DNA from: Burkholderia sp. Ax-1724
GTDB taxonomy: Bacteria > Pseudomonadota > Gammaproteobacteria > Burkholderiales > Burkholderiaceae
Direction of reading: 5' to 3'
Assembly: GCF_011752995.1 (NCBI RefSeq)
Contig: NZ_VWWL01000001.1
Coordinates: 372,001-436,000 of the forward strand
DNA: 64,000 nt
Shown: positions 56,989-64,000 of the stretch, one piece after another
How positions within the stretch are numbered: the first letter of the stretch is position 1
Layout: each line of letters starts with the position of its first letter
The notes under the pieces: generated by a model
Seen by the model: only the letters and a program-made list of their open reading frames with translations
The model's database searches: none
What the model was told of the DNA's origin: nothing
Translations under genes and position numbers: made by a program

Positions 56989-58395
56989 TTACTTCAGCGC
57001 TTCGCGCGCGGCCTTCACTGCGGCCAGCACCTGCTCGGGCGCCGTGCCGCCCGGATGATTGCGGCTCGCCACCGAGCCTTCGAGCGTCAGATACGAGAAC
57101 ACATCCTCGCCGATCAGATGCGCGACGTTCGGCAATTCGCCGCGCATTTCGTCGAGCGTCAGGTCCGCGAGATCGCAGCCGCGATCGGCGCACACGCGCA
57201 CCGCGAGCGCGACCGCTTCGTGCGCATCGCGGAACGGCAGGCCGCGCTTGACCAGATAGTCGGCGAGATCGGTCGCGGTCGAGAAGCCTTGCAGTGCGGC
57301 GGCGCGCATCGCGTCGGGCTTGACCGTGATACCGGCGACCATCTCGGCGAAGATGCGCAGCGTATCGGCAACGGTATCGACCGTGTCGAACAGCGGCTCC
57401 TTGTCTTCCTGGTTGTCCTTGTTGTACGCGAGCGGCTGGCCCTTCATCAGCGTGAGCAGCGCCATCAGATGGCCGTTCACGCGGCCGGTCTTGCCGCGCG
57501 CGAGTTCGGGCACGTCCGGGTTCTTCTTCTGCGGCATGATCGACGAGCCAGTGCAGAAACGGTCGGCCAGATCGATGAAGCCGACGCGCGGGCTCATCCA
57601 CAGCACGAGTTCTTCGGAGAAGCGCGACACGTGCGTCATCACGAGCGCGGAAGCCGCCGTGAATTCGATCGCGAAGTCGCGGTCGGAGACGGCGTCGAGC
57701 GAGTTCGCGCAGATGCCGTCGAAGCCGAGCGTCTTCGCCACCGCGTGACGGTCGATCGGATAGCTGGTGCCGGCGAGCGCCGCCGCGCCGAGCGGCAGAC
57801 GGTTCACGCGCTTGCGGCAGTCGATCATGCGCTCGGCGTCGCGCGAGAACATCTCGACGTAGGCGAGCAGGTGATGGCCGAACGTGACCGGCTGGGCGAC
57901 CTGCAGGTGCGTGAAGCCCGGCATGATGGTCGAGGCATTCTTCTCGGCGATGTCGAGCAGCGCCGTGCGCAGTTCGGTGAGCAGTCCGCCGATGCGGTCG
58001 ATCTCGCCGCGCAGCCACAGGCGGATGTCGGTCGCGACCTGGTCGTTGCGCGAGCGGCCCGTGTGCAGGCGCTTGCCGGCGTCGCCGATCAGCGCGGTCA
58101 GGCGCGCTTCGATGTTCAGGTGCACGTCTTCGAGATCGAGTTGCCATTCGAACTCGCCGCGCTCGATTTCGCCCTTGATCTGCGCCATGCCGCGCTGGAT
58201 CGCGGCGAGGTCGTCGGCGGAGATGATCTTCTGCGCGGCGAGCATCGAGGCGTGCGCGAGCGATCCTTCGATGTCGACGAGCGCGAGACGCTTGTCGAAG
58301 AAAACCGACGACGTATAGCGTTTGACGAGCTCCGACATCGGCTCCGAGAAGCGAGCCGACCAGGCTTCGCCTTTTTTGTGCAATTGGGACGTCAT
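56989..58395 (-). CDS. argH: Argininosuccinate lyase
   Basis: Last step of arginine synthesis: argininosuccinate to arginine and fumarate. The 468 residues of the fumarase/aspartase superfamily carry the signature [12 protein letters not shown] (flexible catalytic loop). [12 protein letters not shown] holds active-site residues, and [18 protein letters not shown] follows. It starts [12 protein letters not shown]. It is a single gene with its own terminator. Confidence 0.97.
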   Translation of the reverse strand: MTSQLHKKGEAWSARFSEPMSELVKRYTSSVFFDKRLALVDIEGSLAHASMLAAQKIISADDLAAIQRGMAQIKGEIERGEFEWQLDLEDVHLNIEARLTALIGDAGKRLHTGRSRNDQVATDIRLWLRGEIDRIGGLLTELRTALLDIAEKNASTIMPGFTHLQVAQPVTFGHHLLAYVEMFSRDAERMIDCRKRVNRLPLGAAALAGTSYPIDRHAVAKTLGFDGICANSLDAVSDRDFAIEFTAASALVMTHVSRFSEELVLWMSPRVGFIDLADRFCTGSSIMPQKKNPDVPELARGKTGRVNGHLMALLTLMKGQPLAYNKDNQEDKEPLFDTVDTVADTLRIFAEMVAGITVKPDAMRAAALQGFSTATDLADYLVKRGLPFRDAHEAVALAVRVCADRGCDLADLTLDEMRGELPNVAHLIGEDVFSYLTLEGSVASRNHPGGTAPEQVLAAVKAAREALK

Positions 58396-58635
58396 GGTGT
58401 TGGGCGGTTAAGCGGCAGTTAAATGGAAACCAGGCCGCAATGAAGCGGCCGTTGATCGAGCGGTAAAGCGGCTGACGGCAAGCCTGGCTGAGTGGCCCGA
58501 AGGCCGCGCCGCAGCGAGGAGAAACGACGATTTTAACACCGGGCGTGGGCGCTCAAGACGGGGCAGGAGCACGGCGAACGGCGCAGCGGCGATGGGCGCG
58601 CGCTTGAGGCTGCGCCGCGACGGGCAGCCGCCAGC

Positions 58636-59448
58636 CTACTCCCGCACCAGCACCACCAGCTTCAGATCCTCGCGATGCGCGGGCTTGAACGTGATCTGGT
58701 CGTAAACGAGGCGCCCGTCGCGCGGATGATTGAACTCGCGCCGTCCGCCCTCGCGGCCGCCGACGTCCTGCGAGGCCCAGTAACGCGCGAACTCGTCGCT
58801 CGCGGCGGACAGCGCATCGATCAGCGCGTGCGTCGGCGCATCGCTCAGATGGCGGATCGAGTCGGCGCGGAATTCGGCCGCCAGCCGCCGCGCGCGCGTT
58901 TCCCAATCGACGATCAACGCGCGCGCGGCTGGCTCGGTGAACGTGTAGCGCAGCAGATTGCGGTCGTGCGCGCCGTCGAGCCAGCCGACGAACAGCTCGG
59001 CCGCGCGCTCGTTCCAGGCGAGCGCATTCCACTGCCGGTCGAGCACGTAGGCCGGCGAGCTGACGAGCTGCACGGTTTGCAGCAGCGTGGCGGGGGCATC
59101 GGCGGCGGCCGGGTCGGGCTCGGCCGGATCGCGCTGCGCGGCCAGTTCGAACAGATAGGCGCGTTCGGCGCGCGAGAGCTGCAACGCGACCGCGATGCGC
59201 GCGAGCGCGTCGGCGGAAGCGGACACGGGCCGGCCCTGCTCGATCCACGTGTACCAGGTCGGGCTCACGCCGCACAGTTGCGCGACTTCCTCGCGCCGCA
59301 GACCGGGCGTGCGGCGGCGCGGCCCCGGCGGCAGGCCGACCGCCTGCGGCGCGAGCCGCTCGCGGTGGGCGCGGATGAAGTCGCCGAGCGCGCGGGCCGG
59401 CGTGGCGTCGAGCGGTGGCGGGTGATCGGCGGTGGGCTGCATGGTCAT
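58636..59448 (-). CDS. XRE-type regulator with MmyB-like ligand-binding domain
   Basis: 270 residues. The helix-turn-helix (about 20-85) has RRTPGLRREEVAQLCGVSPTWYTWIEQGR, the classic start of this family. The C-terminal domain (about 110-265) has the MmyB-like pattern YVLDRQWNALAWNERAAELF...NLLRYTF. Members bind small ligands, often fatty-acid-like, and control a divergent neighbour. Here the neighbour is a methyltransferase 135 bp away. The start MTMQPTADH was chosen; the second Met, two codons on, is equally possible. Confidence 0.88.
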   Translation of the reverse strand: MTMQPTADHPPPLDATPARALGDFIRAHRERLAPQAVGLPPGPRRRTPGLRREEVAQLCGVSPTWYTWIEQGRPVSASADALARIAVALQLSRAERAYLFELAAQRDPAEPDPAAADAPATLLQTVQLVSSPAYVLDRQWNALAWNERAAELFVGWLDGAHDRNLLRYTFTEPAARALIVDWETRARRLAAEFRADSIRHLSDAPTHALIDALSAASDEFARYWASQDVGGREGGRREFNHPRDGRLVYDQITFKPAHREDLKLVVLVRE

Positions 59449-59502
59449 GCTGGCGGGCTGCGCGTGGAGGGGGTAATAGAGATACCAGAATAATTGCTTA
59501 AC

Positions 59503-59531
59503 TTGTACTGGTACATGACCGGCTCTATTGT
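59503..59531 (+). promoter_or_regulatory. Promoter of the methyltransferase gene overlapping a palindrome
   Basis: TTGTAC (59503-59508), 17-bp spacer, TATTGT (59526-59531). The -35 overlaps the palindrome TGTAC-TG-GTACA (59504-59515), which would suit autoregulation by the divergent XRE regulator. Confidence 0.5.
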
Positions 59532-59583
59532 AGCGGCTGGAAACCCCACGGCGCGTCGCCATCTCACCCTAACGGAGCCACCC

Positions 59584-60336
59584 ATGAAGCATCACGATCA
59601 GGTCGCCGACGCGTTCGGCTCGACCGCCGCCGCTTACTTGACGAGTCAGACCCATGCGAGCGGCGCCGATCTGCGTACGCTCGCCGACGCCATCGCCGCG
59701 ACGCCGGGCGTGACCGTGCTGGACATGGGCTGCGGCGCGGGGCACGCGAGCTTCGCGGTTGCGCCGCATGCGAAAGAGGTCGTCGCCTACGACATCGCGC
59801 CGCAGATGCTCGCGACCGTCGAAGGCGCGGCGAAAGAGCGCGGCCTTGCCAACATCCGCACGCAGCAGGGCGCGGCCGAAACGCTGCCGTTCGCCGCTCA
59901 TGCGTTCGACTGGGTGATTAGCCGCATGAGCGCGCATCACTGGCACGACGTGCCGCTCGCGCTCGCCGAGGTGCGGCGTGTGCTGAAGCCGGGCGGCAAG
60001 GTGCTGTTCATCGATATCGCGGGCATCGATCACCCGCTGCTCGATACGCATATCCAGGCGATCGAGTTACTGCGCGACGGCTCGCATATCCGCGATTACC
60101 GCGCCGACGAGTGGATTGCGTTGTTCGCCGCGGCCGGTTTCAAGGCGTCGATTCGCGAGCGTTGGCGCATCGACCTCGAATTCAAGTCGTGGGTCGCGCG
60201 CATGCGCACGCCCGAGCCGCGCATCGTCGCGATCCGCTCGCTGTGGGATCACGCGCCCGACGAAGTGCGCCAGTATTTCGACGTGCAGGCGGACCACTCG
60301 TTCAAGCTCGACGCGTTGATGATCGACGCGCATTGA
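59584..60336 (+). CDS. Class I SAM-dependent methyltransferase (UbiE/COQ5-like)
   Basis: 250 residues. The SAM-binding loop is VLDMGCGAGHASFAVA (about 45-60), followed by VVAYDIAPQML and GAAETLPFAAHAFDWVISR, then LAEVRRVLKPGGKVLFIDIAG. It belongs to the methyltransferase-11 group of small-molecule enzymes; the substrate is unknown. An ACGGAG ribosome site supports the ATG giving MKHHDQVADAFG. It is divergent from, and probably controlled by, the XRE/MmyB-like regulator. Confidence 0.88.
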   Translation: MKHHDQVADAFGSTAAAYLTSQTHASGADLRTLADAIAATPGVTVLDMGCGAGHASFAVAPHAKEVVAYDIAPQMLATVEGAAKERGLANIRTQQGAAETLPFAAHAFDWVISRMSAHHWHDVPLALAEVRRVLKPGGKVLFIDIAGIDHPLLDTHIQAIELLRDGSHIRDYRADEWIALFAAAGFKASIRERWRIDLEFKSWVARMRTPEPRIVAIRSLWDHAPDEVRQYFDVQADHSFKLDALMIDAH

Positions 60337-60339
60337 ATG

Positions 60340-60377
60340 AAAAAAGCCGGGGGTGGCCTTTGCTGGCCACCCCCGGC
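60340..60377. terminator. Terminator between the methyltransferase and ppc
   Basis: Perfect 13-bp stem GCCGGGGGTGGCC (60346-60358) / GGCCACCCCCGGC (60365-60377), loop TTTGCT. On the minus strand it is followed by T6, so it best serves ppc, 138 bp past its stop. It also sits right after the methyltransferase stop. Confidence 0.85.
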
Positions 60378-60468
60378 GTGTGTTGCGTATCGCGGGCTGA
60401 ATGCACCGCTTGCACCGATGATTCCGCATTGGTGCGTCAAGCCCGCTTGCGCTTCGACGGCAAACAGC

Positions 60469-60502
60469 GGTTCAAACCCCGGTTCAAACCCCGGTTCAAA
60501 CC
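60469..60502. repeat. 12-bp tandem repeat just downstream of ppc
   Basis: GGTTCAAACCCC at 60469-60480 and 60481-60492, then GGTTCAAACC (60493-60502). It lies 12 bp past the ppc stop, before the terminator. Confidence 0.9.
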
Positions 60503-60514
60503 GCCGCTTCAGCC

Positions 60515-63500
60515 TCAACCCGTATTGCGCAAGCCCGCCGCGATCCCGTTGATGCTCAGACGAATCCCGCGTCGCACGCGCGTGTTCGTATCGCCCGCGC
60601 GATAGCGCTTGAGCAATTCGACCTGCAAGTGATTGAGCGGATCGAGATACGGGAAGCGGTTCTTGATCGAGCGCGCGAGCAGCGGATTTTCCGCGAGCCG
60701 ATCGCCCTTGCCGGTGATCTCGGACAACACCTTCGAGGTGCGCTCCCATTCCGCGACGATGCGCTCGAATACGTGCTTGCGCAGCTTCTTGTCGGTGACG
60801 AGCGCGGCGTAGCGCGACGCGACCGCGAGGTCGGTCTTCGCGAGCACCATGTCCATGTTCGACAGCAGGTTCGAAAAGAACGGCCACGTCTTGTGCATTT
60901 TCTTCAGCAGCGCGAGCCGGCGCGCGCGTTCGGCATCGGAGGGCGCGCTGTCGAGATGCGCGGCGACCGCGCTGCCGAAGCCGTACCAGCCCGTCAGCAG
61001 CAGACGGCATTGGCCCCACGAGAAGCCCCACGGAATCGCGCGCAGGTCCTCGATCTTGCGCTGCTTCGGGTCCTGCAGCTTGCGCGAGGCGGGCCGGCTG
61101 CCGATGTTCAGCTCGGCGATCTCGGCGATCGGCGTCGACTCGAAGAAATACTCCTTGAAACCCGGCGTTTCGTAGACGAGCGCGCGATACGCGGCCATTG
61201 CCGTATCGGACAGTTGCTGCATCGTTTCCTCGAACACGGGCAGCTCGGCGGGCGCGTTGCCTTGCGGCAGCAGCGACGCTTCGAGCGTCGCGGCCACCAC
61301 CGTTTCCAGATTGCGCCGGCCGATCTCGGGGTTGGCGAACTTGCTCGCGATCACCTCGCCCTGCTCGGTCAGGCGGATCTGTCCGTCGACGGTGCCGGGC
61401 GGCTGCGAGAGGATCGCCTGATAGGTCGGGCCGCCGCCGCGGCCGACGGTGCCGCCGCGGCCATGGAACAGGCGCAGCGTCACGCCGCGTTCGTTGAACA
61501 GCGAGACGAGCGCAAGCTCGGCGCGATACAGCTCCCAGTTCGAGGTCAGGAAGCCGCCGTCCTTGTTGCTGTCCGAATAGCCGAGCATGACTTCCTGCTC
61601 GTTGCCCTGGTGTTCGATCAGCGCGCCGACGCCCGGCAGCGCGATCAGATCGCGCATGATGTGCGGCGCGTTGCGCAGATCGGGGATCGTCTCGAAGAGC
61701 GGAATCACCATCAGGCCCGCGCGCGCCGGATCGTGCTCGTCGCCGAGACGGCCGCGCAACAGGCCGGTTTCCTTTTGCAGTAGCATCACCTCGACCAGAT
61801 CGCTGACCGTTTCCGTGTGCGAAATGATGTAGTTGCGCACCGCGCGCGCGCCGAATTTTTCGCGCGTGATACGCGCTTCCTCGAGCACGCCGAGTTCGCT
61901 CTTCACGAGGTCCGAGTACTCGGCGTACGGCACGCGCAGCGGGCGTGGCTGCGCGAGTTCGGCGAGCAGCACCTCGAGCTTGTCCGCCTCGGAGAGCGCC
62001 GCGTAATCGGCCTCGACGCCCGCGCGTCTGAGCAGTTCGGCGATCACCGCTTCGTGGATGTCCGAGCTTTGCCGCAGATCGATGCTCGCGAGATGGAAGC
62101 CGAACACCTCGGCGGCGCGCGTGAGCGGCGCGAGACGCGGGGCCGCGAGCGGCGCGCCGTGATGCTCGGCGAGCGAATCGATCAGCACGTGCAGGTCGCG
62201 CACGAAGTCGGCGGCGTCGTCGTAGGGAATCGCGCGGATCGGCGCCACGCCGCGCCCGGCGCTGCGCACCGGCACGCTGCCTTCGCCGAGCCGCACGCGC
62301 GCGCTGGCCGCGAGCCGCGTGTACATGCCGATCAGCGCGCGGCGATACGGCTCGTCGGTGCGGTGCGGCGACTGGTCCGGCGAGATGGCCGCGAGTTCCT
62401 TCAGCGCATCGCTCGCGCCGGCCAGCAGGTTCGACACCGACAGTTCCGCGCCGAGCTTGTGCACCTGCTCCATGTAGTGCTCGAAGATCACCGCGGCCTG
62501 GCGCGTGATCGCGTTTTCGAGCGTGTCGGCCGTGACGTTCGGATTGCCGTCGCGGTCGCCGCCGATCCAGCTGCCCATCTGGAAGAACGGCGGCAGGCGC
62601 GCTTCGATGCCGTGTTCCTTGAGGGCGTCCTCGATGTCGCCATAGAGCGCGGGGATTTCCTCGAGGAAGGTGGCGCGATAGAACGACAGCGCGTTCTCGA
62701 TTTCATCGGCGACGCTCAGACGCGCGTCGCGCAGCATGCGCGTCTGCCAGAGCGAGGTGACGCGCGCGCGCAGCATCGCTTCGTTGTGCGAGCGTTCGCG
62801 GTGGGTGAGCGGCTGGTCGCGCTCGGCGAGCAGCCGCGCGATGTCGTGCTGCGCGTCGAGAATGCTCTTGCGCTGCACTTCGGTCGGGTGCGCGGTCAGC
62901 ACCGGCATGATCAGCGCGTCGTTGAAGAACTGCTGCAGCACTGGCGTCGCGGCCGCGCCCGCCGTGACGAGCCGCTCCAGCGCATAGGCGATCGTGCCCG
63001 GCTGCGAGGCCGAGCCCGCGAGCGCGTGAATCCGGTGCCGGCGGTTGCGGTGGCGGTCCTCGGCGATATTCGCGAGGTGCGAGAAGTAGCTGAACGCGCG
63101 CACCACGCTGACCGTCTGCTCGGGCGTCAGCGTGCGCAGCTTCTTGTCGAGCGTCTGCGCGGCGGCGCTGTCGTCCTCGCGGCGAAAACGCACGGCGGTC
63201 TGCCGGATCGTTTCGACGACGTCGAACACCGCGTCGCCTTCCTGCTCGCGCAGCACGTCGCCGAGCAGGCGGCCGAGATAGCGGATGTCCTGGAACAGCG
63301 GATGGTCCTTGTCCTCGCGCGTGCGGGCCGTGCTTTTGGCGGCGGGGACGGCGGCGCCTGCGCCCGCGGCTTGCGCGACGGCTTTCAGCTTCGGCTTTTT
63401 GGCGGCGCGCGGTTGGGCTGCGTCGCTCGCGGCCGCTTCGGTTTTCGCGGAAGCGGTGGCGTTCGCATCGGTGTTGGCGACCTTGGCCGGCTTGCGTGCA

Positions 63501-63835
63501 TCGGCGGAGCTTGCGGCTTGCCCAGCCTTTTCAGCCTTGCTGGCTTTGGCTGTCTTCACGGGTTTTTCCGCTTTGACGGACACGGCGGTGCGCGCGGCTT
63601 TCGGCGCCTTGGCGGCTTGCGCGGCGAGGGCACGTTGGCCCGGGCGTTTTTCCGTGCGCTGTTCCGTGCACTGGTCGGCGCGTTGAGCGAAGGCCGACGT
63701 CGTGCCGTGCGCGGTGGAGTCGGCGAGGGCTGCGGCAGAGGCAGCGGAAGCGTCCGGCGTCGCGGCATGGGCCGGGCGAGCGTTGGACGAAGCAGTGTTG
63801 CGGCGGTCAGGGCGCGCCGATCCGGAAGACGTCAC
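60515..63835 (-). CDS. ppc: Phosphoenolpyruvate carboxylase with long Ala/Lys-rich N-terminal extension
   Basis: Adds bicarbonate to PEP to make oxaloacetate. The enzyme body starts about residue 190 ([24 protein letters not shown]) and has the usual motifs: [13 protein letters not shown] with the catalytic His, [27 protein letters not shown] and [15 protein letters not shown]. It ends LRNTG. Before this lies an extension of about 185 residues, rich in Ala, Lys, Ser and Thr ([19 protein letters not shown] and alike), resembling histone-H1-type tails. I chose a GTG (MTSSGSARP) with GAGGAA seven bases upstream over a TTG 16 codons earlier. Total length is 1106 residues, against about 880-1000 usually. 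Confidence 0.93.
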   Translation of the reverse strand: MTSSGSARPDRRNTASSNARPAHAATPDASAASAAALADSTAHGTTSAFAQRADQCTEQRTEKRPGQRALAAQAAKAPKAARTAVSVKAEKPVKTAKASKAEKAGQAASSADARKPAKVANTDANATASAKTEAAASDAAQPRAAKKPKLKAVAQAAGAGAAVPAAKSTARTREDKDHPLFQDIRYLGRLLGDVLREQEGDAVFDVVETIRQTAVRFRREDDSAAAQTLDKKLRTLTPEQTVSVVRAFSYFSHLANIAEDRHRNRRHRIHALAGSASQPGTIAYALERLVTAGAAATPVLQQFFNDALIMPVLTAHPTEVQRKSILDAQHDIARLLAERDQPLTHRERSHNEAMLRARVTSLWQTRMLRDARLSVADEIENALSFYRATFLEEIPALYGDIEDALKEHGIEARLPPFFQMGSWIGGDRDGNPNVTADTLENAITRQAAVIFEHYMEQVHKLGAELSVSNLLAGASDALKELAAISPDQSPHRTDEPYRRALIGMYTRLAASARVRLGEGSVPVRSAGRGVAPIRAIPYDDAADFVRDLHVLIDSLAEHHGAPLAAPRLAPLTRAAEVFGFHLASIDLRQSSDIHEAVIAELLRRAGVEADYAALSEADKLEVLLAELAQPRPLRVPYAEYSDLVKSELGVLEEARITREKFGARAVRNYIISHTETVSDLVEVMLLQKETGLLRGRLGDEHDPARAGLMVIPLFETIPDLRNAPHIMRDLIALPGVGALIEHQGNEQEVMLGYSDSNKDGGFLTSNWELYRAELALVSLFNERGVTLRLFHGRGGTVGRGGGPTYQAILSQPPGTVDGQIRLTEQGEVIASKFANPEIGRRNLETVVAATLEASLLPQGNAPAELPVFEETMQQLSDTAMAAYRALVYETPGFKEYFFESTPIAEIAELNIGSRPASRKLQDPKQRKIEDLRAIPWGFSWGQCRLLLTGWYGFGSAVAAHLDSAPSDAERARRLALLKKMHKTWPFFSNLLSNMDMVLAKTDLAVASRYAALVTDKKLRKHVFERIVAEWERTSKVLSEITGKGDRLAENPLLARSIKNRFPYLDPLNHLQVELLKRYRAGDTNTRVRRGIRLSINGIAAGLRNTG

Positions 63836-64000
63836 GATGGGTTTCCTCAGGGAAGCCAGGGTCTGTTGAGTGATGAACTGCAACTGCGGAACTGCGACAG
63901 AATGTGCAACGTGGACTGCGAGTAACGTGAACAGCGTGCAACAGGGACTGCGAACGGGACTGCAATTAGAACAGCAAAGAGAACTGCAAGGCGCACGACA
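63836..64000. repeat. ACTGC-rich region upstream of ppc
   Basis: Seven ACTGC[AG] words occur in about 110 bp (63877-63988), several as GGACTGCGA or GAACTGC. The spacing is irregular. This is the ppc promoter region, cut by the window edge. No promoter pair stands out. Confidence 0.5.

Noticed and set aside
60469..60502. CRISPR-like array near ppc
   Set aside because: The 12-bp units are directly adjacent without spacers and there are no cas genes in the window.
61817..63925. 702-codon plus-strand frame antisense to ppc
   Set aside because: Composition typical of antisense frames; ppc motifs are unambiguous on the other strand.

Overview
The window looks like a core chromosomal segment of a Burkholderiaceae beta-proteobacterium, closest in style to Paraburkholderia/Burkholderia. 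It is GC-rich with strong third-position GC bias. Marker arrangements fit that family: DUF3460-scpA, tamA-tamB next to metG, apbC-sodC-dcd-decarboxylase, a glk::hexR fusion beside pgl and zwf, lolA/rarA/serS, minCDE and argH/ppc. I see no prophage, insertion sequence or CRISPR array. Most genes are housekeeping; the less usual material lies in intergenic regulatory structure and a few divergent proteins.

Layout. 1-7.5 kb: scpA (cut by the window edge) and a DUF3460 gene on minus, then tamA-tamB on plus for outer-membrane assembly. 7.7-13.9 kb: metG and an OmpA-type lipoprotein on minus, then apbC, a SodC-like lipoprotein that has lost most metal ligands, and dcd on plus. 13.9-18 kb: a PLP amino-acid decarboxylase preceded by a terminator-like hairpin, an LprI-like protein and a bestrophin-like membrane protein. 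18-27.4 kb: a sugar module in which zwf, pgl and the glk::hexR fusion run leftward and a four-gene sugar ABC transporter runs rightward. Overlapping divergent promoters share one HexR-type palindrome at 22543-22561, so sugar uptake and glucose-6-phosphate oxidation are probably co-regulated by the HexR half of the fusion.

27.5-41.6 kb: a LysR regulator, a GST, a hexanucleotide tandem repeat, an Smr-domain protein, trxB, ftsK and lolA. A small AT-richer island with two small unknown genes and an NCS1 permease follows, then rarA, serS and tRNA-Ser(CGA). 41.7-49.1 kb: a SnoaL-like/LysR divergent pair, a chemoreceptor, map, a GNAT acetyltransferase and minCDE. 49.5-56.5 kb: small envelope proteins (YXWGXW protein, two tiny lipoproteins, one tiny membrane protein), a ClC transporter, waaC, an MFS symporter and a TonB-C-like lipoprotein. 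56.7-64 kb: a candidate small RNA, argH, an XRE/MmyB-like regulator divergent from a methyltransferase, and ppc with a very long Ala/Lys-rich N-terminal extension.

Many long open frames antisense to real genes are high-GC artefacts and were left out. The observations I would check first are the divergent HexR-controlled promoter, the ligand-depleted SodC, the hairpin plus U-run directly in front of the decarboxylase ribosome site, the orphan promoter/terminator unit at 56685-56779, and the ppc extension.
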